A DNA stretch of 64,000 bases from Myxococcales bacterium UBA1203 (GCA_002309695.1 DBXV01000025.1:189348-253347); one strand, 5' to 3'; shown: positions 25,483 through 35,113, numbered from the stretch's first letter. Notes: a model not told the origin generated them from the sequence alone. Numbers and translations: made by a program.

Positions 25483-27651
25483 ATGACCAAAACGAAGACG
25501 AAGAAGCACGCACTCCGCAGACTGGCTCTGTCGCTGGGCGCCTCCCTCCTGCTGTGCACTGCCGCGGCCTGCGACAAGGCCTGCGGCACCACCGATCCGG
25601 CGGTTTCCGGAGACAAAACCGACAAAACCGCCATTGGGCAGAAAGCAGCCGCCGACACCATGAACCGCCTTCCCCGCGTTGCCGTCCCCCTCATTGAGCA
25701 TCGACTCTCGCCCGAGCAGGTTCGGGCAAAGGGCGCCGAGGCCGAGAAGACCTGCCGCGCAGCCATGGACGCCATCGCAGCCGTGGCCCCGGAGAGCCGC
25801 ACCTTCGACAACACCGTGGAGGCCTTCGAGCAGGCGGTGTCCGACTACATGGACGCCGTGAACCGCCTGACGATTCTCAAGGACGTGCATCCCGAGAAGG
25901 ACGTGCGCCTAGCCGCCGCCGATGTTGAGGAAACCTCGGGCAAATTTGTCGTGGAGCTGATGGCGCGCCGCGACGTGTATGCGGCCCTCGACGGCTACGC
26001 CAAAGACGGCGCCGCGAAGGAGAAGCTGGACGCGGAGCAGGTTCGGCTGATGACTCTGACCCTGCGCGACTTCCGCAGGAACGGCCTCTCTCTGCCCGAG
26101 GAGCAGCAGAAGAAGCTGGTGGCCATTCAAAAGAAGCTGGTGGAGCTCCAGAGCCAGTTCGGCCTGAACCTCAACTCGAACACCTCGCACATCGTCGTGA
26201 CGGAGGCGGAGCTCAAAGGGCTGCCCGAGGCCTACGTGAAGCGCCTGAAAGATGCGCCGGACGGCAAGGGCAAGATCGTCACCTGCAAGTACCCCGATTA
26301 CTTCCCCTTCATGGAGAACGCGGTGGACGGCGCGGCGCGGCGGCGGCTCTACGTGGCCTTCCAGACGCGCGAGGCCGAGAAGAACACGCCGCTGATGAAG
26401 GAGGCGATCCGGCTGCGCGACGAGGCGGCGAAGCTGCTGGGCTACAAGAGCCACGCGGATTTCGTGACCGAGGACCGGATGGCCAAGTCCAGCGACAACG
26501 TGAAGGCCTTCCTCAACGACCTGAAAGACCGGCTGGTTCCGCGGCGCGACGCCGACTACGCGAAGCTGACGGCGCTCAAGCGGGAGATGACGGGCGACGA
26601 GAAGGCGGTCCTGGAGCCCTGGGACACGTCCTTCTATTTCAACCAGCTCAAGAAGCGGGACTGGGCGCTCGATACCGAGGCCATCCGCGCCTACTTCCCC
26701 ATGGAGACGGTGCTGAAAGGGCTGTTCAGCGTTTACGAGCAGCTGTTCTCCATTCGCATCAGCCGCGTGAAGGGCGCCGACACCTGGGCCGAGGTGCCGC
26801 TCTTTGAGATCACCGATGCTGCCGACGGCAGCCACGTGGCGCACTTCTACCTGGACCTGTATCCGCGCGAGGGGAAGTACGGCCACGCGGCAGCGGCTGG
26901 CGTCACCGTGGCCCGGCGCATGGGTGACAAGTACCTGGCGCCCATCGCCCTGATGATGACCAACTTTAATCCCTCGACCCCGGAGGCGCCGTCGCTCCTC
27001 TCGCACAGCGAGGTCGAGACGCTCTTCCACGAGTTTGGCCACATCATGCACCAGACGCTGACGGCCGCCCGCTACGGCAGCCTGTCGGGGACCGCGGTGG
27101 CACGGGACTTCGTCGAGGCGCCCTCGCAGATGCTGGAGAACTGGGTCTTCGAGAAGGAAGTGCTGGACCGCATGAGCGGCCACTGGCAGGACCCGTCGAA
27201 GAAGCTGCCCGCCGAGACGGTGGAGAAGCTCAAGGCCGCCCGCACCTTCAACGCCGGCTACCACTACACGCGGCAGATTTTCCTCGCGCTCTTCGACCAG
27301 ACCATTCACACCATGGGGCCGGATGTGGATGTGGATGCGGTTGACCGCGACCTCTACGCCAAAGTGCTCGGACTGAAGCCTGTGGAGGAGGCCCGCTTCC
27401 CCGCGACCTTCAACCACCTGATGGGCGGATATGACTCCGGCTACTACGGATACCTCTGGTCTGAGGTTTTTGCTGATGACATGTTCACACGGTTCAAGGC
27501 CAACGGCATTTTGGACGCAGCCACGGGCATGAGCTACCGGCGGAACATTCTGGAGCCCGGCAAAATGCTGGACGCCGACGTGCTGCTGAAAAACTTCCTC
27601 GGCCGCGAGCCCAGCAAGGACGCGTTCCTCGGGAAGCTGGGGATTCAGTAA
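25483..27651 (+). CDS. M3-family oligopeptidase lipoprotein
   Basis: 722 residues from an ATG behind GAGGAG. The N-terminus is a signal peptide ending TAAAC, predicting lipidation and export, unlike the cytosolic thimet oligopeptidase/Dcp relatives. The zinc site is ETLFHEFGHIMHQ (HExxH near residue 512), with the third ligand in DFVEAPSQMLENW about 25 residues on. The M3 C-terminal motif HYTRQIFLALFD is present. It should cleave short peptides in the periplasm or at the surface. With the M49-like protein it makes two peptidase lipoproteins in this window. Confidence 0.9.
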   Translation: MTKTKTKKHALRRLALSLGASLLLCTAAACDKACGTTDPAVSGDKTDKTAIGQKAAADTMNRLPRVAVPLIEHRLSPEQVRAKGAEAEKTCRAAMDAIAAVAPESRTFDNTVEAFEQAVSDYMDAVNRLTILKDVHPEKDVRLAAADVEETSGKFVVELMARRDVYAALDGYAKDGAAKEKLDAEQVRLMTLTLRDFRRNGLSLPEEQQKKLVAIQKKLVELQSQFGLNLNSNTSHIVVTEAELKGLPEAYVKRLKDAPDGKGKIVTCKYPDYFPFMENAVDGAARRRLYVAFQTREAEKNTPLMKEAIRLRDEAAKLLGYKSHADFVTEDRMAKSSDNVKAFLNDLKDRLVPRRDADYAKLTALKREMTGDEKAVLEPWDTSFYFNQLKKRDWALDTEAIRAYFPMETVLKGLFSVYEQLFSIRISRVKGADTWAEVPLFEITDAADGSHVAHFYLDLYPREGKYGHAAAAGVTVARRMGDKYLAPIALMMTNFNPSTPEAPSLLSHSEVETLFHEFGHIMHQTLTAARYGSLSGTAVARDFVEAPSQMLENWVFEKEVLDRMSGHWQDPSKKLPAETVEKLKAARTFNAGYHYTRQIFLALFDQTIHTMGPDVDVDAVDRDLYAKVLGLKPVEEARFPATFNHLMGGYDSGYYGYLWSEVFADDMFTRFKANGILDAATGMSYRRNILEPGKMLDADVLLKNFLGREPSKDAFLGKLGIQ

Positions 27652-27682
27652 TCTGATTCTCCTTTCAGGTCTCCCCACAAAA

Positions 27683-27720
27683 AAATCCCCTCTCCAGCAT
27701 AAATGGAGGGGGGATTTTTT
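27683..27720 (+). terminator. Intrinsic terminator of the M3 peptidase gene
   Basis: Arms AATCCCCTCTCCA and TGGAGGGGGGATT with flanking A- and T-runs. Its sequence is close to that of the terminator at 29083. Confidence 0.85.
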
Positions 27721-27755
27721 ATTATGAATATCTTCGTCTGACCGCAGCAATCAAA

Positions 27756-27774
27756 CCCTCTCCGGCCCTTAAAG
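27756..27774. repeat. Partial copy of dispersed palindromic repeat
   Basis: CCCTCTCCGGCCCTT followed by AAAG: the left half of the element seen complete at 50698. The right half is missing. Confidence 0.5.
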
Positions 27775-27925
27775 TATTACTTCAGGCGAATAGATGCCCC
27801 CCCCCAGCAGCACATTATCTGCTCAAGTCGTATTTTTGCGCTAGATCCAGATCCTTCATCGGCTGATACTGGATTATACGCAGCGCAGCATCTCCGGTCT
27901 TTGCCATAGATGAAAGGATGCCTCC

Positions 27926-28894
27926 ATGTCAGATCTCAAACTTCGTCGTGCCCGCATGTTATTTCTTCTTGGCGTCGCCGCATTGCTTTTTGCTTCCTGC
28001 GGCGGGGATAAAAATTCAGACGATAATTCGTTTTATGCCGTTCCCGAATGGATGAATGAACACAAAGATGATATTGTGTTTTGGGCCAGGGGGCCACTTG
28101 CTCGGCAGACATTTAGTGACAGATATATATTTTACGAAAATGGCAGCAATTTTATGTTTGTGAAAGGAAACTGCGAATTTTGGGTTTATTTAGGTGATAA
28201 TATCGGTTTTGGAGATGATCCGTATGGACCGGAGCGATGGTCGGATATTTATACGGGAATTTTACCTGAGGCTGAATGTATTCAATTTCAAAAAGACATG
28301 AGATTAGGCAGAAATGCCTATCAGTGTGTATATAATGATTGCCATTACGTCGGAAGTTTGCCGACTGATGTCAGTCTTGGCGTTTATCAGATGATGGGAG
28401 ATGCCGACGGCACTGTGCGCTGCAGCGGGTGTGGCTGTTTTGTGGATAAAAAATTGAACAAACTATATGAAAACAAACAAAAGTGGCGGGATTATATGCT
28501 GGAAAACGGAGCACCTTACGACGGAAAACTTCGGGGGATTATTGTCCGATCAAATAAAGGATTTTCCTATGGTCCAAAAAATTGGGTCGATATGCCGGCC
28601 GGGCTGGAAAAATATGTATGCGACAATGATTTTGAAGGCGATGATTTTTACCGGGGGATGAGTGTTTTGTTCCCGGATGAATATCAGGAAGAACTCAAAA
28701 GATTGCGGAAAAGACTTCTCAACAATGAATTTGAGCAGACATTAGCTGTTCCTCTGATAGACAGCGCCGGAAATAAATATGGTTTGTTCCTGCGCCCCTC
28801 TATTCCTCTGGAAGACGAACACGGCCTCATTGACCCGCCGGAACGTTGTGAACAGTGGGATATTGTTGAATCAACAATGGAATATCCTTACTGA
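27926..28894 (+). CDS. Lipoprotein of unknown function, AT-rich
   Basis: 322 residues, ATG with AGGA upstream. The signal peptide ends LLFASC, then GGDKNSDDN. The mature part contains several Cys pairs (for example CNDCHY-like and CSGCGCF) and many Tyr/Trp residues; no domain is recognised. Its codons are visibly richer in A and T than those of neighbours, and it is flanked by repeat pieces and two similar terminators, consistent with recent acquisition. It is probably exported and anchored to a membrane. Confidence 0.75.
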   Translation: MSDLKLRRARMLFLLGVAALLFASCGGDKNSDDNSFYAVPEWMNEHKDDIVFWARGPLARQTFSDRYIFYENGSNFMFVKGNCEFWVYLGDNIGFGDDPYGPERWSDIYTGILPEAECIQFQKDMRLGRNAYQCVYNDCHYVGSLPTDVSLGVYQMMGDADGTVRCSGCGCFVDKKLNKLYENKQKWRDYMLENGAPYDGKLRGIIVRSNKGFSYGPKNWVDMPAGLEKYVCDNDFEGDDFYRGMSVLFPDEYQEELKRLRKRLLNNEFEQTLAVPLIDSAGNKYGLFLRPSIPLEDEHGLIDPPERCEQWDIVESTMEYPY

Positions 28895-28923
28895 GTGAAT
28901 TTGAATTTTATGGATAAATAAAA

Positions 28924-29061
28924 ATGAACAAGCGCACAGTTTTGTTGAGTGTGGGCGCATTTGTTTTGGCGGCAGGCGGCATTTTTTGGCTGAGGTGGCC
29001 CTTTAGGGCCGGAGAGGGTTTGGTTTTGGGGCGACCACGCAGGGTCGCCCCTACGGAATAA
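28924..29061 (+). CDS. Possible 45-residue peptide formed partly by repeats
   Basis: A short frame beginning MNKRTVLLSVGAFVLAAGG, which looks like a signal peptide or membrane segment. From about residue 23 onward the codons lie inside two dispersed repeat elements. It may be the remnant of a small exported protein cut by repeat insertion, or chance. No good ribosome-binding site is visible. Confidence 0.2.
   Translation: MNKRTVLLSVGAFVLAAGGIFWLRWPFRAGEGLVLGRPRRVAPTE
28992..29018. repeat. Dispersed palindromic repeat, copy
   Basis: Reads GAGGTGGCCC, TTTA, GGGCCGGAGAGGG. On the other strand it is CCCTCTCCGGCCC, TAAA, GGGCCACCTC, the same element as at 50698 with a different loop. Confidence 0.65.
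29028..29054. repeat. GGGCGACC palindrome
   Basis: GGGCGACC, five-base spacer ACGCA, then GGTCGCCC. It lies right beside the previous element and resembles REP-like intergenic palindromes known from many bacteria. Confidence 0.6.
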
Positions 29062-29082
29062 TGAATGGTGCCAAAAATAAAG

Positions 29083-29122
29083 AATCCCCCTCTCCAAAAT
29101 AACCGGAGCGGGGGATTTTTTA
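29083..29122. terminator. Intrinsic terminator between convergent genes
   Basis: Arms AATCCCCCTCTCC and GGAGCGGGGGATT, with a T-run on one side and A-rich sequence on the other. It can serve the plus-strand lipoprotein and possibly the minus-strand YbjN-like gene. Confidence 0.8.
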
Positions 29123-29168
29123 TTTCAGCAATGCGTCGGAGAAAAAGCCTCGCGATGTATTTCAAAAC

Positions 29169-29873
29169 TCACTTCATCTCTTCCATGGTCTTCTCAAACT
29201 CCGCCTTGGCCTCCCCCTGCCCCTGCATCAGCCGGAAGAGCGTCTCGCCGTGGTCTTTGAACATGGCCACGGGGATGGCGATGTTCCGCATCACCACCGA
29301 CGGCGCCACTGGCTTGTCCCCGTCGTAAAGCGTGTAGGTCTTGTAAACCAGCTGGCCGTCGGACAGGTCGAGTTCAAAGTCGCCGTGGCGGAGCATGAAA
29401 TTCAGCCGCGTGATGAACTCCATGACGCTGTATCGGGCGCCGATGTCTTCCGCGACCGCCTCCACAGTGGCGTTGACCAGAAGGCCGTCCTCCCGGCAGC
29501 GCAGGACGCACCGCACCCGCTTGAGCGAATTGGGCACGGAGAAATCGAGCATGACGCGGCCCTTCTCGTTGTCGCGGAAGTATTTCAGCTTGTTGTCGTC
29601 CAGCACCCTGCACAGCTCGTCCATGCGCTGGGCCGCGGACAGATGCGCTGCGCCGTCGGACAGGTCTAAGGTGCCGCCGCTCTCAGCTTCACTCTGGACC
29701 GCCTCAGTCTTCTGCGCCTCGTCCTTATCTTTACCGACTTCACCGCCTGCCGACGCCGAAGTGGTGGCGCATCCACTGAGCATCGCCGCCATCACCATTC
29801 CCAGCGCCGGAATCCGGACATCACTCAGCCCCAAGCCCCGCAGAATCCCCCGCTTCATCCCACGTGTCCCCAT
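29169..29873 (-). CDS. YbjN-like domain lipoprotein
   Basis: 234 residues, ATG with GGAGG. A long N-terminus leads to a hydrophobic signal ending MLSGC (lipobox). After a Glu/Lys/Gly-rich linker, residues 80-200 (MDELCRVLDDNKLKYF, then RVRCVLRCREDGLLVNATVE, EFITRLNFMLRHGDFELD) have the alternating pattern of YbjN/type III chaperone-like domains. No enzymatic role is known for this fold. It follows bamA by 87 bases on the same strand and may be co-transcribed. Confidence 0.65.
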   Translation of the reverse strand: MGTRGMKRGILRGLGLSDVRIPALGMVMAAMLSGCATTSASAGGEVGKDKDEAQKTEAVQSEAESGGTLDLSDGAAHLSAAQRMDELCRVLDDNKLKYFRDNEKGRVMLDFSVPNSLKRVRCVLRCREDGLLVNATVEAVAEDIGARYSVMEFITRLNFMLRHGDFELDLSDGQLVYKTYTLYDGDKPVAPSVVMRNIAIPVAMFKDHGETLFRLMQGQGEAKAEFEKTMEEMK

Positions 29874-29960
29874 ATTTGCCTCCTGCTGACGGACTGATGT
29901 CCCGCCCGTCCCCTCAAGGCTGCCTTTCCGGCCCGGCCGCCATTGGTGAAACTGCTGAAA

Positions 29961-32279
29961 TCAGAATGAATTCCCGATGGTGAATTCGAACTGGTAGCTG
30001 TCGTCCGAGACCCGGCGCGTCAGCGGGAAGCCCCACTCAAAGCGCAGCGGCCCGATGGGGCTCATCCAGCGCACGCCAAAGCCGACGGCATGGCGCATTC
30101 CCAGAGGCAGCCGCTTCTTGGGCGAGAACATGGTCTCGTCCGCCGCGTACACGTTGCCCATGTCGTAGAAGACGACCCCGCGGATGCCCAGCGTGTCGAA
30201 GATGGGGAACTCCAGCTCGAAGTTGAAATAGGCCTGCTTGTTCCCGCCCACAGTGAAGTCAGAGAGGCCTGCGTCGGGCTTTCCCTCACTGCCGACGCGC
30301 ACGATGGGAGAGACAGAGCGCAGCGCGTAGCCCCGGATGTTGCTGATGCCGCCCAGGTAATAGAGCTCACTGATGGGGATGTCGTCGCCCTGGATGTAGC
30401 CCATGGTCCCCTGAACCTTGAACACCAGCCGGCCCTTCGCAATGGGGAAGTAGAGCCGCACGTTTCCCGAGTAGCGCGTGTAAACAAAATCGGCCCCCAG
30501 CCATTCGGGCGAATGCTCCACGGAAACGGTCTCGTAGTGGCCGCGCCTGGGGAAAAGGCGGTTGTCGCGCCGGTCGTAGATCAGAGTCAGGCGCAGAGCG
30601 CTGCTGAATCCATTGCGGAAGCGGTTGGCCAGAAGCAGGTCCGCCGTGCCGCCGCTGGGCTCCACCGTGATGTATTCCGGCGCGTAGGTCAGCAGGAGCA
30701 TCAGGTCAGGCAGCAGGTGGTAGCCCCAGGTAATCTCCCCGCCGATCGATGTGCGGATGAAGCCGTAAAAGTCGAGCTCCTGCCGATAGAAGTTGAAGGC
30801 GAAGATCCAGTTCGTGTCGAGGAAGTAGGGATTGTAGAACGAGAGCTGGACGAGACTTCGGAGGGAGCTGATCTGGGCCTGCAGCGAGGAGTGAACGCCC
30901 CAGCCGAAGAGGTTGTCCTTGCTGATCTGGGCGGTGAACAGGAAGTTCTCAAAGGAGCTGAAGCCAATGCCCACGTTGAAGGTTCCTGTGGGCTTTTCCT
31001 TCACCGTCACCGTGGCGGTGACCGTGTTCTCCTCCGAGCCGCGCTTGTAGGTGATTTCGACCGTCTCGAAGTAGCCCAGCGCCATGACGCGCTGCTTGGA
31101 CACCCTCAGGCCCGTGCCGCTGAACAGCTCGCCCTCGTAGATGCGCAGCTCGCGGCGAATCACCTTGTCGCGGGTGGTGAGGTTGCCCACGAGGTTGATG
31201 CGCTCAATCGTGACCTTGTTCCCCTTCTGAATGTCGAAGGTCAGGTCAACGATGCGCGTCTCCGGGTTGATGGAGGTGAGCGGCGAGAGATTGACGTAGG
31301 CGTAGCCGTCGTCCTGGTAGAGGTCCGTGAGGGCCTGAATGTCCCGCTGGAGCTGCGAGCGGTTGAAGATCTGGCCGGTCTTGAGGGTGACGCGCTTCTT
31401 GAGCTCGTCCGGGCCTTTGAGCAGGTCGCCGGCGAAGTCGATGGTCCCCACGCTGAACTGCTCGCCCTCGGTGATGGGGATGGAAATGTAGATGAAGCGC
31501 CTGTCGTTCGAGATGGACACCCGCGGAGCGCCGACGCGGACGTTGATGAAGCCCCGGTCGAAATAGGCCGACTGAATCATCATCACGTCGTGCTGGAGCA
31601 TCTCCTCGTGGAAGGTGCCGGCGCTGGTGAGGAAGGACAGGAGATTGCCCTCCTTGCTCAGCATCGCTTCCTTGAGGATGTCGTCGCTCACCTTCTCGTT
31701 GCCGATGAAGTCGATGGACTTGATTTCCACCTTGGCGTGCTCGTCCACCTGAAAGACGACGTCCACCTCGGCCTCATCGACGGGAACGACCTTGGGCGTG
31801 ACCTCAGCCAGGAAGAAGCCCTTCTCGACGTACTTTTCCTGGATGCGGCGGGCGGTGCCCCGGACCTCCTCCATGTTCAGAATGGAAAAGGGCCGGATTT
31901 TGACCAGGTCCTTGAGGTCGTCCTCGCTCAGCTCCTCGCTGCCCTTCGTCTCGACCTTGCGAATCGCGGGCTTCTCCTCGACCACCACGATGAGCTTTGG
32001 CTGCGGGCCGTCCTCATCGAGCAGAATCTGCACGTCGGAGAAAAAGCCCAGCTTCCAGAGGGATTTCAGGTCTTCTTCTGCCCGGGTGATGTTGAAGGGC
32101 AGGCCCTTCTTGGAGGCCATGGCGTTGCGCACGGCGTCCGCCTCCACCCGACGGTTGCCCCGGACCTCGACTGCGGCGAGGGGCGCATTGTTCGCCGCCT
32201 CGGACACCGCCGGACGCGCACACAGGAAAATCAGCGTCCAGAGAAACGACAGAAGGATGGCGGTATTCAGTCTGCGCAT
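29961..32279 (-). CDS. bamA: Outer membrane protein assembly factor BamA
   Basis: 772 residues starting at MRRLNTAILLSFLW, a signal peptide; the open frame continues 30 codons upstream but without a signal. About five POTRA domains occupy roughly residues 30-395 (VRGNRRVEADAVRNAM, then IDFIGNEKVSDDILKE, INLVGNLTTRDKVIRREL). A C-terminal beta-barrel follows, with the conserved IRGY loop motif near residue 647. The last residue is Phe, as in most outer membrane barrels. BamA folds outer membrane proteins. It is downstream of lolC/E and lolD, an envelope-biogenesis cluster. Confidence 0.95.
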   Translation of the reverse strand: MRRLNTAILLSFLWTLIFLCARPAVSEAANNAPLAAVEVRGNRRVEADAVRNAMASKKGLPFNITRAEEDLKSLWKLGFFSDVQILLDEDGPQPKLIVVVEEKPAIRKVETKGSEELSEDDLKDLVKIRPFSILNMEEVRGTARRIQEKYVEKGFFLAEVTPKVVPVDEAEVDVVFQVDEHAKVEIKSIDFIGNEKVSDDILKEAMLSKEGNLLSFLTSAGTFHEEMLQHDVMMIQSAYFDRGFINVRVGAPRVSISNDRRFIYISIPITEGEQFSVGTIDFAGDLLKGPDELKKRVTLKTGQIFNRSQLQRDIQALTDLYQDDGYAYVNLSPLTSINPETRIVDLTFDIQKGNKVTIERINLVGNLTTRDKVIRRELRIYEGELFSGTGLRVSKQRVMALGYFETVEITYKRGSEENTVTATVTVKEKPTGTFNVGIGFSSFENFLFTAQISKDNLFGWGVHSSLQAQISSLRSLVQLSFYNPYFLDTNWIFAFNFYRQELDFYGFIRTSIGGEITWGYHLLPDLMLLLTYAPEYITVEPSGGTADLLLANRFRNGFSSALRLTLIYDRRDNRLFPRRGHYETVSVEHSPEWLGADFVYTRYSGNVRLYFPIAKGRLVFKVQGTMGYIQGDDIPISELYYLGGISNIRGYALRSVSPIVRVGSEGKPDAGLSDFTVGGNKQAYFNFELEFPIFDTLGIRGVVFYDMGNVYAADETMFSPKKRLPLGMRHAVGFGVRWMSPIGPLRFEWGFPLTRRVSDDSYQFEFTIGNSF

Positions 32280-32343
32280 GGAGAAATGGGCCGTCTTCAC
32301 GGCAAAAGCGGCCCGAAGGGGCGGCGAAAAAGAGCGGGCGCCC

Positions 32344-33060
32344 TTAGGCAATCGGCAGAGGGGGCTCAACGGCTTTTTCCGAAACTTTCACTTCCTCGAC
32401 GACGCCGTCGTGCAGCCGAAGCTGGCGCGGCATGGCCTGAGCCAGCTCAAGATTGTGGGTGACGATGAGCGCCGCGATGCCCAGCTCTTTGTTGAGCCGC
32501 CGGATGACCTCGTGAATGCCCTCGCCGGTTGCGGGATCGAGGTTGCCTGTGGGCTCGTCCGCGAGGAGCAGGCGGGGCGAAAGGACGAGCGCGCGTGCCA
32601 GCGCCACCCTCTGCTGCTCGCCGCCCGAGAGCTCGCCCGGCTTGTGCGCGGACCGATGGTTCAGCCCCACGGCCTCCAGCAGCGCCGCGGCCTTTTTGGA
32701 TGCCTCGCTCCGGTCCATCCGCCGAATCAGCGCCGGCATCATCACGTTCTCCAGCGCGTTCAGCTCGGGCAGCAGGTGGTGCGACTGAAAGACAAAGCCA
32801 ATCGTCTCGTTGCGAAAGCGCGAGAGCTCTCCCTCGCTGAGGAGCGTCACGTCGCGCCCGTCAAAGAGGATGCGCCCGCCTGTGGGGGCATCCAGCGCGC
32901 CCAGGACTTGAAGAAAGGTGCTCTTGCCGGAGCCGGACGCGCCGGTGAGCGACAGCATCTCGCCCTCGCCGATGGACAGATTGATGTCCTTAAGAACGTC
33001 GATGCGCTTGTCGTCGAGGAAGTAGCTCTTGGTGACGTGCTGAATTTCGCAAAAGGACAC
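32344..33060 (-). CDS. lolD: Lipoprotein-releasing ABC transporter ATPase
   Basis: 238 residues from a GTG preceded by GGAGGG; the frame extends upstream but overlaps lolC/E. Walker A is GASGSGKST (40-48), signature [15 protein letters not shown], Walker [29 protein letters not shown] is typical of the LolD/MacB group. LolD powers extraction of lipoproteins from the inner membrane for transfer to LolA. It sits 43 bases after its permease gene, which suits a LolCD-type complex. Confidence 0.93.
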   Translation of the reverse strand: MSFCEIQHVTKSYFLDDKRIDVLKDINLSIGEGEMLSLTGASGSGKSTFLQVLGALDAPTGGRILFDGRDVTLLSEGELSRFRNETIGFVFQSHHLLPELNALENVMMPALIRRMDRSEASKKAAALLEAVGLNHRSAHKPGELSGGEQQRVALARALVLSPRLLLADEPTGNLDPATGEGIHEVIRRLNKELGIAALIVTHNLELAQAMPRQLRLHDGVVEEVKVSEKAVEPPLPIA

Positions 33061-33103
33061 GGGCGTCCCTCCGATGGCGGATGCGGTGCGCGGCTCAAAG
33101 CGC

Positions 33104-35113
33104 TCAGTCGTTTCTGAGGCCGTCCGCGGGGGCCAGCCGGCTGGCGCGGGTGGCGGGGTAAATGGTGGCCAGATAGGACAGGAGGAGCGCCAGCGCCGCC
33201 ACGCCCAGGAACTGAAGGGGGTCAACCTCAACCGGCAGCCGGTCGATGTAATAGACGTCCGAGTCGAGCCGGATGCCGAACTTCTCCACGAAGAGGCAGG
33301 TGGCATAGCCCAGAATCGTCCCCGTCAGCGTCCCGATGCCGCCGATGATCAGCCCTTCGATGACGAAGATTTTCATGATGCTGGTGTCGCTGGCGCCCAT
33401 CGACTTGAGAATCGCGATGTCCTTCCCCTTCTCCAGCACCATCATGATGAGCGTGGAGACGATGTTGAAGCAGGCCACGAGGACGATGAACCCGAGAATG
33501 ACGGCCATCACGAGGCGTTCGAGCCTCAGGGCCGAAAAGAGGTTCTTGTTCATCTCCGCGAAGTCCTTCGTCCGATAGGGATAGCCGTCGAGGGCGGCCA
33601 GGACAGAGCGGGTAATCTGCCGGGTGTTGTCGATGTCGTTGGTCTTCAATTCCAGCCCGGTGATGGACTCGCCCAGGCCGAAGAACTTCTGAGACTCCGT
33701 CAGAGCGATGTAGGCCGACTTGGAGTCGAACTCGTACATGCCCGAGAAAAAGATGCCCGCCACGCGGAAGGGACGGCTCTTGGGCATGGGCCCCGTCGGA
33801 CCAGCCTCGCCGCCCAGCGGACTGACCACGTTGACCCGGTCGCCCGTCTGCACCTTGAGGCTGTGCGCGAGTTCCTGTCCCAGAATGATGCCGGGAAGCG
33901 CCTCGGAAGCCGCCGCCTGAACTTTGCGCGGGCGCAGGATGTCCTCGACCGTCAGAGGCGCGTCTTCGGAAGAAGGAGCAGCGGAGTCAGCGGGCTGATC
34001 ATTCTGAGCCGCAGCGGCTGCCTCAGCTTCGCCGTCATGCGCGTCCTCCGGCGCATCCGCCGTCCCGTCCGAGGGCGCATCACCGTCGTGCAGGATGCCT
34101 TTGGGACCGGCCTGGGCCGAAAAGGACGCGCCGGGCGCTTTGACGAACGAGGTCCGCTGGCGCGCGGGAATCTCTTCGGGGTGTTCCAGAAAGCGCAGCT
34201 TCCCCTCTTTGAGGTTCTTCTCCAGGTCGCCCACGTCGTTGGTGGTCGCCGGGTCCACGCCCTTGAGCATGCAGCCGCTCAGGTTCTGGTCGCTGGAAAG
34301 CATCACCTCATTGAGAATGAACGGCGTGACGCCCGTGACGCCCCGGACCTTCCGCACCTCGTCGGCCGTCTCCCGCCACTCGGAAAAATTGGTCCCGTAT
34401 TTCATGACCACCGCATGGGCATTGGCGCCGACGATTTTGCTTTTCAGGTCAATCTCGAAGCCGCCCATGACGGAGAGGACGACGGTCAGCGCCAGCACGC
34501 CCACCGCCACGCCGAAGATGGAGATGATGGTCATCAGCAGCGTGGCCGAGCGGCGGCGAAGGCGCAGATGGTTGCGGGCGATGAAGGCCTCGTAGCCGAA
34601 CTGCAGATCAATCTGGCCGTTGCCGCCCAGAAGGAAGCCCAGGGAACAGCCGATGAAGCTGAACAGCCACAGGAGGACCGCGGCCAGTCCCACGCCGCCC
34701 ATCGGGCCGCCCAGCGTGTTGCCGAAGAGGTTGGCCAGATAGGCGATGTCCTTGAGCCACGGCGACATCAGCGCGTCGAACCTGAAGGCCAGGTCGCGGC
34801 CCAGCGTGCCCAGGGCCACGCCCATGAAGAGAACGCCCGAGGCCAGGTTTTCCCAGAAGCCCAGTCGGCGAGTGCGCATCGCCGCCAGAGCACCGGCGAA
34901 CAGGACCGCGGCCAGTGCCGCCGCGCCCGAAACAGCGAGCGCGCGCTCCGGCGAGAGGTTCCAGCGGGTCGCCAGCATCATGATGCCGCAGAGGAGAATT
35001 CCCGAGGCGAGCAGCAGGCCGCCCAGCTGAATCAGCGCGCAGAGGAAGGAAAACCGACTGCCGCGCCAGGACAGCGCGCGGACTTCACAACCGGGTTGGT
35101 CGGAGGTGCTCAC
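33104..35113 (-). CDS. LolC/LolE-family permease with extra N-terminal membrane domain
   Basis: About 669 residues against about 400 for E. coli LolC/E. The family core begins near residue 174 (YEAFIARNHLRLRRRSATLL), with TM and VLSVMGGFEIDLKSKI, and ends in three TM helices (LIMMVLEKGKDIAILKSMGA) plus a C-terminal TM. Two additions stand out: four predicted TM helices in the first 165 residues, and an Asp/Ala/Glu-rich insert of about 80 residues (about 325-405) in the periplasmic domain. A GTG at 35113 or a TTG at 35116 may be the start. With LolD it should sort lipoproteins; one permease gene rather than lolC plus lolE suggests a homodimer. Confidence 0.88.
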   Translation of the reverse strand: MSTSDQPGCEVRALSWRGSRFSFLCALIQLGGLLLASGILLCGIMMLATRWNLSPERALAVSGAAALAAVLFAGALAAMRTRRLGFWENLASGVLFMGVALGTLGRDLAFRFDALMSPWLKDIAYLANLFGNTLGGPMGGVGLAAVLLWLFSFIGCSLGFLLGGNGQIDLQFGYEAFIARNHLRLRRRSATLLMTIISIFGVAVGVLALTVVLSVMGGFEIDLKSKIVGANAHAVVMKYGTNFSEWRETADEVRKVRGVTGVTPFILNEVMLSSDQNLSGCMLKGVDPATTNDVGDLEKNLKEGKLRFLEHPEEIPARQRTSFVKAPGASFSAQAGPKGILHDGDAPSDGTADAPEDAHDGEAEAAAAAQNDQPADSAAPSSEDAPLTVEDILRPRKVQAAASEALPGIILGQELAHSLKVQTGDRVNVVSPLGGEAGPTGPMPKSRPFRVAGIFFSGMYEFDSKSAYIALTESQKFFGLGESITGLELKTNDIDNTRQITRSVLAALDGYPYRTKDFAEMNKNLFSALRLERLVMAVILGFIVLVACFNIVSTLIMMVLEKGKDIAILKSMGASDTSIMKIFVIEGLIIGGIGTLTGTILGYATCLFVEKFGIRLDSDVYYIDRLPVEVDPLQFLGVAALALLLSYLATIYPATRASRLAPADGLRND

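Noticed and set aside
28908..29165. 85-codon minus-strand frame between the 27926 and 29169 genes
   Set aside because: It reads through a terminator stem and two palindromic repeats; no start signals.
30090..32462. 790-codon open frame antisense to bamA
   Set aside because: His/Gln/Val-rich shadow of BamA with no signal or domain.
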